From Rhizobium sp. Q54 (GTDB taxonomy: Bacteria; Pseudomonadota; Alphaproteobacteria; Micropepsales; Micropepsaceae): 58,949 bases of DNA. Location of the stretch: the NCBI GenBank assembly GCA_945882615.1, contig CAMCWK010000018.1, positions 1 to 58,949 of the forward strand, read 5' to 3'. Position 1 is the first letter of the stretch. Every line of letters starts with the position of its first letter. Below are positions 9,284 to 18,045 of the stretch, piece by piece. The notes beneath the pieces were generated by a model. That model worked only from the letters and a program-made list of their open reading frames with translations, had not been told where the DNA came from and did not search any database. Made by a program: the position numbers and the translations under genes.

Positions 9284-12208
9284 ATGGCATTTGCCGCGCA
9301 TCCGGGCCTTGAAAGGCGGCTGAAAGCCCATGTCCCCGGCGACGTGCTGTTCGACAGTTTTTCGCGCGGCCGTTACGCCACCGACGCCTCGCATTACCAG
9401 ATGATGCCGGCCGGCGTGGTTGTGCCCCGCAGCATGGACGGCGCCGTGACGGCATTGTCGCTGGCGCGTGAAGAGGGCCTGGCCGTTACGGCGCGCGGCG
9501 GCGGCACCAGCCAGTGCGGACAAACTGTCAATTCGGGCCTGATCATCGACGGGTCCAAATTTCTCAATCGAATTCTGTCGCTGGACGTGGAGGGCCGCAC
9601 CGTGACCGTGGAGCCCGGCATCGTGCTGGACGATCTCAACCGCCAACTGAAGCCGCATGGCTTGTGGTTTCCGGTGGACGTTTCCACCGCCTCGCGCGCC
9701 ACCATCGGCGGCATGACCGCCAATAACAGTTGCGGCGGCCGTTCCATCCGCTACGGCACCATGCGCGCCAACGTATTGGCAATCGATGCCGTGCTGGCCG
9801 ATGGCAGCACCCATCATTTCGGCGAGGTCGCGCCGGACCTGTCGGACGTGGATCCCAAACTGCGCCCCCTGGCGCAAAAGCTGATCGCCATCGGGGCGCG
9901 CGAAGCCGGCGAGGTGGAGCTGCGTTTCCCCAAGGTGCATCGCCGGGTGGGCGGCTACAACATCGATGCCCTGAACCCCCGCAACAACCGCATCAACCTG
10001 GCCCATCTGCTGGTGGGATCGGAAGGCACGCTGGCCTATTCCACCGCCATCACGCTGCAACTGTCGCCGGTGCTGGGCAAACGAGCATTAGGCGTCTGCC
10101 ATTTCGGCTCGTTCCATGCCGCGATGGATGCCGCCCAGCATCTGGTGACCTTGAAGCCCATCGCGGTCGAACTCGTGGACGACACCATGCTGGGGCTGGC
10201 GGCGGAAATCCCCATGTTTCATTCCACCCTGGACGCGATGCTGAAAGGCAAGCCCCGGGCCATCCTGCTGGTCGAATTCGATTCCGGCGAGGAGGAAAAC
10301 CGCCGCCGCATGGTGCAGCTCTCCCAGATGATGGGTGATCTGGGACTGGATTTTTCCCACAGCGGCGCCAAATGGGGCGGGGTGGTTGAGGTCTATGAAC
10401 CGGCGCTGCAGAACGCCATCACTGAGCTGCGCAAGTCGGGCCTCAACATCATGATGTCGATGAAGGAACAGGCCAAGCCGATCTCCTTCGTCGAGGACTG
10501 CGCCGTGCCGCTGCCGTATCTGGCGGAATACACCGCCAAGCTCACCGAGTGTTTCGAGCGCAACGGCACCCGCGGCACCTGGTATGCCCATGCCAGCGAA
10601 GGCTGCCTGCATGTGCGGCCCGTTTTGAACCTGCGGCTGGAAAAAGACGTCAAGGCGATGCGTGCCATCGCCGAAGAAGCTTTCGAACTGGTGCGCCAGT
10701 ATAAAGGCTCGCATTCCGGCGAGCATGGTGACGGACTGGTGCGCAGCGAATTCCATGACGAGATGTTCGGAACGCGGCTGGTCAAGGCATTTGAAGAGGT
10801 CAAGGACACCTTCGATCCCGCTGGCGTGATGAATCCCGGCAAGATCGTGCGCAGCCCCAAATTCGATACCCGCGATCTGTTCCGCTACGCGCCAGATTAC
10901 CAGGTGCGCGATTTCACCCCGGCGCTGGACTGGTCGGAATATCCCGGCGCCATCGGCGGCTTCCAGGGCGCGGCCGAACAGTGCAACAACAATGGCGCCT
11001 GCCGCAAATCCGAAGGCGGGGCGATGTGCCCTTCCTACCGCGTCACCCGCGACGAGCAACATGTCACGCGCGGCCGCGCCAACACGCTGCGGCTGGCGGT
11101 GTCTGGCCAGCTCGGGGCAGGGGCGTTCACCAGCGACGAGATGATGGAGACGATGCAGCTCTGCGTCTCCTGCAAGGCGTGCAAGCGCGAATGCCCCACC
11201 GGCGTGGACATGGCGCGGATGAAGATCGAGGTGCTGGCGGCGCGGGCCAAGGAGCGCGGCTATAGCTTGCGCGACCGGCTGGTGTCGGGCCTGCCGCGCT
11301 ATGCGCCGCTGGCGGCCCGGGTCGCGCCGCTGCTGAACCTGCGCAACCGCAGCGGGGTGTTGCGCTGGTTGTCGGAGAAGCTTGGCGGCTTCAGCGCCAA
11401 ACGCGATCTGCCGGTGTGGCGGAGCGACCGTTTTGACGAGCGCGGCGTCAGTTTCGGGCCTGAGGGCGGTCACGAAGTCGTGCTGTGGGCGGACAGTTTC
11501 AACGCCGCCTTCGAGCCGGAAATCCTGCGCGATGCGCTGAAGGTCCTGACCGGGGCCGGTTATCGCGTGCATCTCGCCGCGCCCGCTGATGGTTCTTCGC
11601 GCCCGCTGTGTTGCGGCCGCACCTATCTGGCGGTGGGCAATGCCGAGGCGGCGAAGGCGGAAATGATCCGCACTTTGCAAGCGCTCGAACCGTTCTTCGT
11701 CCGCGGCGTACCGCTGGTGGGACTGGAGCCGAGCTGCTTGTTCTCCTTCCGTGACGAGGCGTTGGCAATGCTGCCGGGCGCCGCCAGCAAGCGCGCCGCC
11801 GCCCATGCCCTGCTGTTCGAGGAATTCATCGCACGGGAAGCCAGGGCCGGGCGCTTTAAGCCCAACCTCAAGCCGGCATCGCACAAGGCCATGCTGCACG
11901 GCCATTGCCACCAGAAGGCTTTCGGGGCGATGGGAGCGGTGGAGGAAACCCTGCGACTGATCCCGGACCTGAAACTGGAAAAGATCGAATCCAGTTGTTG
12001 CGGCATGGCGGGCGCCTTCGGCTATCAGGCCGAAACCGCCGACATGTCCCTGGCGATGGGCGAACTGTCGCTGCTGCCTGCCGCGCGCGCGGCCGATGCC
12101 GACACCGTGCTGGTGGCCGACGGCACCTCCTGCCGCCACCAGATCGAAGACGGCGCCTGCCGCAAGTCCGTGCATGTCGCCAGCCTGCTGGCGGCGCATT
12201 TGAATTGA
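9284..12208 (+). CDS. FAD-linked and Fe-S 2-hydroxyacid dehydrogenase (GlcD-GlcF/D-lactate type fusion)
   Basis: 974 residues from the ATG at 9284. The frame is open further upstream but runs through the divergent promoter, and the protein match begins here. N-terminal half: FAD-binding type 4 domain with ARGGGTSQCGQTVNSG and ASRATIGGMTANNSCG, then an oxidase C-terminal domain with HSGEHGDG. C-terminal half: two 4Fe-4S clusters, one beginning near residue 567 (CNNNGACRKSEGGAMCPSY) and the second near 627 (CVSCKACKRECPTG), then two CCG-type cysteine-rich domains around 776 and 905 (SSCCGMAGAFG). Such single-chain proteins oxidise D-lactate, glycolate or other D-2-hydroxyacids and pass electrons to the respiratory chain. 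Divergence from a glyoxylate-type aminotransferase favours glycolate or a related acid, but this is inference. Confidence 0.9.
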   Translation: MAFAAHPGLERRLKAHVPGDVLFDSFSRGRYATDASHYQMMPAGVVVPRSMDGAVTALSLAREEGLAVTARGGGTSQCGQTVNSGLIIDGSKFLNRILSLDVEGRTVTVEPGIVLDDLNRQLKPHGLWFPVDVSTASRATIGGMTANNSCGGRSIRYGTMRANVLAIDAVLADGSTHHFGEVAPDLSDVDPKLRPLAQKLIAIGAREAGEVELRFPKVHRRVGGYNIDALNPRNNRINLAHLLVGSEGTLAYSTAITLQLSPVLGKRALGVCHFGSFHAAMDAAQHLVTLKPIAVELVDDTMLGLAAEIPMFHSTLDAMLKGKPRAILLVEFDSGEEENRRRMVQLSQMMGDLGLDFSHSGAKWGGVVEVYEPALQNAITELRKSGLNIMMSMKEQAKPISFVEDCAVPLPYLAEYTAKLTECFERNGTRGTWYAHASEGCLHVRPVLNLRLEKDVKAMRAIAEEAFELVRQYKGSHSGEHGDGLVRSEFHDEMFGTRLVKAFEEVKDTFDPAGVMNPGKIVRSPKFDTRDLFRYAPDYQVRDFTPALDWSEYPGAIGGFQGAAEQCNNNGACRKSEGGAMCPSYRVTRDEQHVTRGRANTLRLAVSGQLGAGAFTSDEMMETMQLCVSCKACKRECPTGVDMARMKIEVLAARAKERGYSLRDRLVSGLPRYAPLAARVAPLLNLRNRSGVLRWLSEKLGGFSAKRDLPVWRSDRFDERGVSFGPEGGHEVVLWADSFNAAFEPEILRDALKVLTGAGYRVHLAAPADGSSRPLCCGRTYLAVGNAEAAKAEMIRTLQALEPFFVRGVPLVGLEPSCLFSFRDEALAMLPGAASKRAAAHALLFEEFIAREARAGRFKPNLKPASHKAMLHGHCHQKAFGAMGAVEETLRLIPDLKLEKIESSCCGMAGAFGYQAETADMSLAMGELSLLPAARAADADTVLVADGTSCRHQIEDGACRKSVHVASLLAAHLN

Positions 12209-12250
12209 TTCAGATCGCGGACAGACCTCGGATTGGCTGTGCGCGGCGGC

Positions 12251-13330
12251 TTAGCTCTGAAGTCCCGCCACACAACCGGAGATCTTTGCATTGACACCCG
12301 AATAGGCTGGTCGGGGAATTGCACTGAGTATGCGCTGGGTCAACGAAACAAGGCCCGCAGCAGTTTCCACGTTTTGGTAAACTGCGGCTTCGGCAATTGC
12401 CGCGGCTTCCTTAGGCGTTCTAGCGACCGGTGGAGGGGCATTTTGAATGATTGCGGGAGGTGTTCCTCCTGGTGGGATGGGAGCAGGATCGGGGGCAACT
12501 TTCTTGTCACTCGTGCGTCCCTGTTCCTGTGCCGTTGATGTCTTCGCCGCATCCAATTTGGTGCGTGCTTCCGCCATGCTGCTTGCAGAAGTAGTCGCAA
12601 AGTCAATGCCGGTTGAGATCGACTTTCCGGCGTCACCGATATTCACAGACTTTCGATGTTCCTTGGTATCGACGTACTGCATCGCAACCGTAAGGGCGGT
12701 CCAAATTACTCCCGGTGAACGCCTGATTGCCTCGATTTCGGTCAGCACGGCTTCCTTTGCGGCAGTGCCTGCGTCGATGGCTTTCTGGCTTGCATCAATC
12801 GCACCAGCCGGGGTGTTAGGTTTAAGTGCACTTGCTGCAACCTGCGTTGAAGACAATGCCTGATCCAGCTGGGAAATCTGATCAACCAGCCCTTCGGGTT
12901 TCGCACGAGTCAGAATTTCACTCTCGTTGTAGACACATTCCAGCGCGACCCTCGCCTTGATGTGGGACGCGCCAATACCTTCTGGATTGTAGTAGTCCCG
13001 ATAGGTTCCAAGGGTGCTCCCCGAAAGGCCGAACCCACCGATGAGACCGACAGGGCCACCAAAAACCGCGGCGGCCACAGTACCGGTTGCCAGCATTATC
13101 GTCGAGGAGTCGAACGCCGTTTGATAGCGGCGGTACTTCTTCATGTCCTGCAAAGAGGCGGCAATGCCCTTTTTGATGTCGAGGCGCGCCTCATCAAGGG
13201 CACCGAGGATTTTGTTGTCGTCATAAGTTTTCTCGATCGGAGTATCGTCGAAAAGTGACTCGTGATCGCTATAAGTAGTTCCGCAGCCCATGAGTATGAG
13301 CGCCGCAAGCGGCGCCAAATTCCGTTTCAT
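12251..13330 (-). CDS. Hypothetical lipoprotein
   Basis: 359 residues from the ATG at 13330, chosen because it begins a clear lipoprotein signal (MKRNLAPLAALILMGCGTT, lipobox LMGC, Cys16); the longer frame to 13390 adds only a non-signal leader. After the signal there is an acidic stretch, then a glycine-rich hydrophobic segment near residues 75-100 (TGTVAAAVFGGPVGLIGGFG), Ala-rich helices with coiled-coil character, and a Pro-rich linker about residues 270-300 (PIPPGGTPPAIIQNAPPP). I do not recognise the family. Codon and base composition are visibly less GC-rich than the flanks, and the gene lies beside a tRNA-Thr, so recent acquisition is possible. No mobility gene is present. Confidence 0.65.
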   Translation of the reverse strand: MKRNLAPLAALILMGCGTTYSDHESLFDDTPIEKTYDDNKILGALDEARLDIKKGIAASLQDMKKYRRYQTAFDSSTIMLATGTVAAAVFGGPVGLIGGFGLSGSTLGTYRDYYNPEGIGASHIKARVALECVYNESEILTRAKPEGLVDQISQLDQALSSTQVAASALKPNTPAGAIDASQKAIDAGTAAKEAVLTEIEAIRRSPGVIWTALTVAMQYVDTKEHRKSVNIGDAGKSISTGIDFATTSASSMAEARTKLDAAKTSTAQEQGRTSDKKVAPDPAPIPPGGTPPAIIQNAPPPVARTPKEAAAIAEAAVYQNVETAAGLVSLTQRILSAIPRPAYSGVNAKISGCVAGLQS

Positions 13331-13622
13331 CACGAAGACCCCAGGGATAATTTTTGACAATTTCAAAATATCGGCCAGTGCAAATTCCAAGATGGCAGTT
13401 CGTCCGCCGTAGTGTTCGTGGCTACAAGGTGAGCCCGCGGGTCATGTCTGATAATCGCTGACAGAACGGAAGCAGTCTGTTCGCGATTGAACTGCAGTGT
13501 CAACGAGCTTCATTGGTCGGTAGTGGGGATGAGCGGCTTGTCGAGCCTTAGCGCAGGAATTACATTGGTGGGACTAATGCGACAGGCATCCATCAGCCAT
13601 TGCGGCTCATGTCACCCGGAGA
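13331..13622. other. Intergenic region between lipoprotein gene and tRNA-Thr
   Basis: About 290 bp of lower-GC sequence with no supported gene. It should contain the leftward promoter of the lipoprotein gene. I saw no copy of the tRNA 3' end that would mark an integration site. Confidence 0.4.
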
Positions 13623-13698
<76 letters not shown>

Positions 13699-13743
13699 GC
13701 TTGCGCAAAGGGATTATCCAACAGGCCCGTTAATGGCAAGTTC

Positions 13744-14796
13744 CTATAGCGGCGCAGTGAAAGTGTAGGTGTAGGACCAGCGCTTTTCCGCCCCCGGCGC
13801 CAGGTCTATGGCGATGAAGGGTTCGACCGACTGGGTCGTGTCGATGGAGAAAATGTTGATCCGGGTCATGGGCGCATCGCCCACCATCCGCACCCCGGCC
13901 CTGGTCTTCATGTCCACAATGTCGATGTCGTAATCGCTGGCCGCCCCGCCAAAGCCGGTAACCGGGAAGGAAAGCCGTTCCTTGTAGGCCATGGGCCTGA
14001 GATAGGTCATTGCGTTGCCTTCGATGCGGATCAGGTCGGCGGGCGGCGGGTTGGCGGCGGCGATTTTGAAGGGAAACGTCACCTTGATGCCGTCATTGCC
14101 CGGCGTCAGCCGCAGGAAATTGTGGTCATAGACATTCGAGCTGATTGGGTTGGTGCCGGTATTCTTCAGCACATGCTCGATCACCAGTTGGGTGGTGCCG
14201 GGTACCAGCCGCAGCGTCTTCTCATAGTCATAGGCGTAACCGGAAGGACCATCGGCCACGCTCTGGGTGAAGGTGACACTATTGCGGGTGCGGCGCATGG
14301 CGCGCTTGCCCCAGTCCGCAATCTTGTAGTGCCAGTATTTTTCATACGGCTTGTCGTCGGGACGCTCCAGCACGCCCACGCCGATCTTGATGAAGCGCCC
14401 GCCCGGCTTGGCATCGTCAAAGCCGACAACGGCGAACTCCTCCACCGGGCCGGTGGCGGCGCTGTCGGGGCCGGCGACCAGCCCGTCTTCGGTATAGGTG
14501 TAATCCAGCACTTCCGGCGCGGTGCGGCTGAACCAGGGGCCGTAGAACTCCTTGGCCCCCAGCTTCAGGCTGGTGACCACGCCCGCTTGGTCGAAGCGTG
14601 TGCCGCGGAAGAAGCCACGCTTCAGGTCTGGCGGCGTCACCGTCATGGTGATGCGCTCGTTGCGCAGGGTGATGGACGGCGCGGCGGCCAGCGCGCGCTC
14701 CACCGGATAGCTGCGTGGCGGCGGCGGCTGGACCGGCTGGGCCACCGCCGCGCCACTGATCAGCGTGGCGCAGGCGATGAGCGTGCGTTTCATCAA
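13744..14796 (-). CDS. Exported mutarotase-like protein, tandem paralogue 4 of 4
   Basis: 350 residues with a signal peptide ending in AAVAQ. It shares with the three upstream genes the blocks RGTRFDQAGVVTSLKLG, GPVEEFAVVGFDDAKPGGRF, YGYDYEKTLRL-like, NVYDHNFLRLTPGNDG and the C-terminal KRWSYTYTF. The pattern (an RxTRFDxAG strand, a GPVEEF loop, a VYxHNF strand, a K-R-W-x-Y-T end) resembles uncharacterised secreted proteins of galactose-mutarotase-like fold seen in Acidobacteria and some Proteobacteria. This assignment is from memory of motifs, not from a search. It is the last gene in the transcript, starting inside the stop of the previous gene (4-bp overlap). It is the most diverged copy, with an extra Pro-rich N-terminus. 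Confidence 0.75.
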   Translation of the reverse strand: MMKRTLIACATLISGAAVAQPVQPPPPRSYPVERALAAAPSITLRNERITMTVTPPDLKRGFFRGTRFDQAGVVTSLKLGAKEFYGPWFSRTAPEVLDYTYTEDGLVAGPDSAATGPVEEFAVVGFDDAKPGGRFIKIGVGVLERPDDKPYEKYWHYKIADWGKRAMRRTRNSVTFTQSVADGPSGYAYDYEKTLRLVPGTTQLVIEHVLKNTGTNPISSNVYDHNFLRLTPGNDGIKVTFPFKIAAANPPPADLIRIEGNAMTYLRPMAYKERLSFPVTGFGGAASDYDIDIVDMKTRAGVRMVGDAPMTRINIFSIDTTQSVEPFIAIDLAPGAEKRWSYTYTFTAPL

Positions 14797-15860
14797 TTAT
14801 CTCCCGGGCCGTAATAATCCAGCGTGTGGGTCCAGCGCTTTTCTTCACCGGGCGCCAGCTTGATCGCCATATAGGGTTCCAAGCTCAGGGTGCTGGGGAT
14901 CGACCACCAGAGGAGTCGCGCAATCGGCAGGTCGGCGCGCAGCCTGACGCCAAAGCCGGTCTTGGTGTTGGTGATGCGGAAGTCATTGTCGCTGGCGCTG
15001 CCGCCCCAGCCGGTCAGGTCGCTGGCGATCTGTTCCTGTCCGGTCATGGCGCGCAGATAGGTCATGCGCGGCCCCTCGATCCGAATCGCATCCGCCGGCA
15101 TGGGCCGGGCATTTACCAGGTTGAACGGCGCCACCAGCTCGATGGCTTCGTTGCCGGGGCTGAGCGTGGTGAAATGATGGTTGTAGACCGTGGTGTCGAT
15201 CGGCTTGCTGCCGGTGTTCTTCAGCCGGACCTCGATCGTCATCTGCGGCTTGCCCGGCACCATGGTGACGGTCTTGCTGTGGCTGTAGCCGTAGCCGGAG
15301 GGATCGCCGGACACATCCTGGGTGAAGCGGATGCTGTTTTGGGTGGCGCGGGTGGTGCGCCGCCCTTCATTCAGGATGGGATAGGTGTGGAAGCGGTTAT
15401 AGGTGTCGTTGTCGCGCTGAAGGATGCCGACGCCGATTTTCAGGAACCGTCCACCACGCCCCGCCGCTTCAAAGCCGTTCTCGCCGAACTCCTCCACCGG
15501 CCCGGCGGCGACATTGTTGTTGTGGGCGACAACGCCGTCGCTGTCATAGGTGAAGTTGCGCACATTGGGCGAGGTCTTGGCGAACCAGTAGCGGCCGTAA
15601 TCATGCCCCTTATAGGTCAGGTGGGTGATCATGCCGGCATGGTCGAAGCGGGTGGCGCGGTAGAAGCCGAACTTCCCGGGCACATAGACCTTGGCGCTGA
15701 TGATGCCGTTGGAGATGGTGCGGGACGGCATGTCATCCAGAGCGCTGGCCGGGCTGGTGCTGTTGGCCGGCGGCGGATCGAAGGGAGCATTGCCCTGCGC
15801 GATGGCCGCGCCCGTCGCCGCCAGGACAAAACCAGCCGTGATGATTTTCTTGCGCATCAT
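14793..15860 (-). CDS. Exported mutarotase-like protein, tandem paralogue 3 of 4
   Basis: 355 residues; signal peptide MMRKKIITAGFVLAATGAA followed by IAQG. The mature protein has the shared blocks NGIISAKVYVPGK, YRATRFDHAGMITHLTYKGHDYG, GPVEEFGENGFEAAGRGGRF, SGDPSGYGYSHSKTV, TTVYNHHFTTLSPG and KRWTHTLDYYGPGD. It overlaps the preceding gene by 4 bp and the following gene by 4 bp, so all three are translationally coupled. Relative to copies 1 and 2 the conserved VYNHNF reads VYNHHF. Family function is unknown; a carbohydrate-binding or epimerase-like role in the periplasm is a guess from the apparent fold. Confidence 0.78.
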   Translation of the reverse strand: MMRKKIITAGFVLAATGAAIAQGNAPFDPPPANSTSPASALDDMPSRTISNGIISAKVYVPGKFGFYRATRFDHAGMITHLTYKGHDYGRYWFAKTSPNVRNFTYDSDGVVAHNNNVAAGPVEEFGENGFEAAGRGGRFLKIGVGILQRDNDTYNRFHTYPILNEGRRTTRATQNSIRFTQDVSGDPSGYGYSHSKTVTMVPGKPQMTIEVRLKNTGSKPIDTTVYNHHFTTLSPGNEAIELVAPFNLVNARPMPADAIRIEGPRMTYLRAMTGQEQIASDLTGWGGSASDNDFRITNTKTGFGVRLRADLPIARLLWWSIPSTLSLEPYMAIKLAPGEEKRWTHTLDYYGPGDN

Positions 15861-16882
15861 TTGTCTCCCGGTCCGTAGAAGTCATAGGTGTAGGTCCAGC
15901 GCTTGGTCTCGCCGGGTTGCAGCGAAATGGCGATATAGGGTTCAAGGCTATAATTGGTGTGGATCGACCACATGTTGATCTTGGCGATCGGTTGATCGCC
16001 GCGGATGCGCTGGCCGAAGCCGGTCTTGCTGTTGGTGACGGTGAAATCGTAATCGCTGGCGGTTGGGCCGAAGCCGTTCATCAGGCTCATCGTGGTCACG
16101 CCCGGAGGGATGGGCGCGATGTAGCGGATGGTTTTACCCTCCAGCTTCACCAGCTCCGGCTGCAGCGGCTTTTCCGCTGACCAGTTGAAGGGTGCGGTGA
16201 TCACCATATGCTCGCTGCCGGGGCTGAGCGTCAGGAAGTTGTGGTTGTAGACGGTGGTGATGATGGGCTTGGTGCCCGTATTCTTCATCTCATGGGACAT
16301 GGTCATTTGCGGCTGGCCCGCGATCAGTTCGATCGCCTTCACATAATGATAGCCATAGCCGCTGGCCGCATCGTTCAGGTCATGGACGAAATGCGCGCCG
16401 GTCTTGGTCGATTTGAAGCTGCGTGTGCCCTGGTTCAGCGCGGGCAGGGTGGGAAATTGCAGCGGGTTGTCGCTGTCGCGCTTGAAAATGCCGATGCCGG
16501 GCTTGAGGAAGCGCCCACCCATGCCGGCCTCTTCAAATCCGACCACGGCGAATTCCTCCACCGGGCCGCTGACGGCGCAGCAGGCGGTGACGGTACCGGC
16601 GGGCTGGCGCGAGGTATCACGCGGGTCCACCACATAACGGTCGAACCAATAGTCGGTGTAGTTCTGGCCCTTATAGGTGACATGCATCACCACGCCGGCA
16701 TGGTCGAAGCGCGTGCCCTTGTAGAGCGACTTTTCACCCGGCGGATAAACCCGCGCCGAAATCAGGCCGTTGGAAATCACCACATGCGGGGCATCGTCCA
16801 GCGCGCGGGCGGGCAGGGTGCCCGGCTGGGCTGCGGCGGGCGTGCTTAGCGCCAACAGCAAAGCTGCAAGCGCCGGACGCAT
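15857..16882 (-). CDS. Exported mutarotase-like protein, tandem paralogue 2 of 4
   Basis: 341 residues from the ATG at 16882. This start is chosen because it opens a signal peptide (MRPALAALLLALSTPAAAQ) and lies one base after the stop of the upstream paralogue (TGA-C-ATG), an arrangement that implies coupled translation. Shared blocks include NGLISARVYPPGEK, YKGTRFDHAGVVMHVTYKGQ, GPVEEFAVVGFEEAGMGGRF, TTVYNHNFLTLSPG and KRWTYTYDFYGPGD. A paired-cysteine insertion (VTACCAVSGP) just before the GPVEEF block is specific to this copy. Its stop overlaps the start of the next gene by 4 bp. Confidence 0.78.
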   Translation of the reverse strand: MRPALAALLLALSTPAAAQPGTLPARALDDAPHVVISNGLISARVYPPGEKSLYKGTRFDHAGVVMHVTYKGQNYTDYWFDRYVVDPRDTSRQPAGTVTACCAVSGPVEEFAVVGFEEAGMGGRFLKPGIGIFKRDSDNPLQFPTLPALNQGTRSFKSTKTGAHFVHDLNDAASGYGYHYVKAIELIAGQPQMTMSHEMKNTGTKPIITTVYNHNFLTLSPGSEHMVITAPFNWSAEKPLQPELVKLEGKTIRYIAPIPPGVTTMSLMNGFGPTASDYDFTVTNSKTGFGQRIRGDQPIAKINMWSIHTNYSLEPYIAISLQPGETKRWTYTYDFYGPGDK

Positions 16883-16883
16883 G

Positions 16884-17966
16884 TCAGTTCTCACCCGGGC
16901 CGAAGAAGTCGTAGGTGTAAGTCCAGCGCTTGGTCTCACCCGGCTTGAGCGCGATGGCGATATAGGGTTCCCAGCTCACATTGGTGCGGATCGACCAGAA
17001 GTTGATCTGGGCCAGCGGTTGGTCGGCGCGGATGCGCTGGCCGAAACCGGTCTGGGTGTTGACGATCCTGAAATCGTAATCGCTGACGGCATCGCCGAAC
17101 CCGGTGATGGGCGAAGTGACGCTTTCGCCTTCCTTCACGGCGCGCAGGTAGCGGAAGGTCTTGCCGTCCACCACCGCCGCGTCAGCCGCGAAGGGCTTCT
17201 CCGCCTTGATGTCGAACGGCGCGGTGATGGCGACATTCTCATTGCCGGTGCCCAGCGTCAGGAAGTTGTGGCAATAGACCTTGGTGTCGATGGCTTTCTT
17301 GCCGGTATTGGTCAGCACGTGTTCAATCAGCATCTGCGGCTTGCCCGGCACCAGCCGCACCGTCTTCACATAGGAATAACCGTAGCCCGAAGGATCGCCG
17401 CTGATGTTCTGGGTGTAGCGGGCACTCGTTTTGGTCGAACTGAAGCCACGCTTGCCTTCATTCACCACCGGATAGTTGTGGACATAGTCATAGGCAGAGG
17501 TATCGCGCTTCAGGATGCCGGTGCCGATTTTCAGGAAGTTGCCATCCATGCCGGCTTCCTCGAATCCGACGGCGGTGAATTCCTCCACCGGACCCGGCGC
17601 GCCGCTGGCGGGATGCACCGTGACCTGGCCGTCTTGCCAGATGAAGTCGCGCACATGCGGCGAGTAGCTGGAGAACCAGTACTGGCCGAAGTTGTGGCCC
17701 TTGTAGGTGGTCTGGGCGATCACCCCGGCGCGGTCGAAGCGGGTGCCGCGATAAAGGGCGCCGGGGCCGGGGATATAGGCCTTGGCGGTGATGATGCCGT
17801 TGGAAAGCTCCCGGTGGGGCAGATTGTCCAGCACGCTGGCCGGAATGACGCTGGCGGCGGGCGGGGCAGGACGATTCTGGGCCCCGGCAACCCCGGTGAG
17901 AATCGCCGCCGATCCCATTGCCGCCATGGTGAAATTCCGGATTTTGCGGCGTGTTTTTGTTGTCAT
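16884..17966 (-). CDS. Exported mutarotase-like protein, tandem paralogue 1 of 4
   Basis: 360 residues from the ATG at 17966 (MTTKTRRKIRNFTMAAMG), which gives a basic n-region and a hydrophobic export signal ending in AGAQ. Shared blocks: NGIITAKAYIPGPG, YRGTRFDRAGVIAQTTYKGH, GPVEEFTAVGFEEAGMDGNF, SGDPSGYGYSYVKTVRLVPG, KVYCHNFLTLGTGNE and KRWTYTYDFFGPGE. It is promoter-proximal and so heads the four-gene operon, divergent from metG over a 79-bp gap. The four proteins are close in length (341-360 residues) and order of motifs, indicating repeated local duplication. Function unknown. Confidence 0.78.
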   Translation of the reverse strand: MTTKTRRKIRNFTMAAMGSAAILTGVAGAQNRPAPPAASVIPASVLDNLPHRELSNGIITAKAYIPGPGALYRGTRFDRAGVIAQTTYKGHNFGQYWFSSYSPHVRDFIWQDGQVTVHPASGAPGPVEEFTAVGFEEAGMDGNFLKIGTGILKRDTSAYDYVHNYPVVNEGKRGFSSTKTSARYTQNISGDPSGYGYSYVKTVRLVPGKPQMLIEHVLTNTGKKAIDTKVYCHNFLTLGTGNENVAITAPFDIKAEKPFAADAAVVDGKTFRYLRAVKEGESVTSPITGFGDAVSDYDFRIVNTQTGFGQRIRADQPLAQINFWSIRTNVSWEPYIAIALKPGETKRWTYTYDFFGPGEN

Positions 17967-18045
17967 TCTGGCCCCTCGCTTCCCCGCCCGTCCCCTTGTA
18001 TGAGGACTGGTCCTATTCTCCGATTTTGGCACTTATATAGCAGAT

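Noticed and set aside
10088..12199. Very long antisense frame opposite the FAD/Fe-S dehydrogenase
   Set aside because: It is a high-GC shadow: low-complexity Arg/Gly/His/Gln-rich translation, no recognisable motif and no ribosome site. The sense gene is firmly identified.
18026..18042. Sigma-54-like promoter TTGGCAC-N7-AGCA immediately before metG
   Set aside because: The -12 element lies only about 5 bp before the ATG, so transcription would begin inside metG. A single mismatch and this position make coincidence likely.
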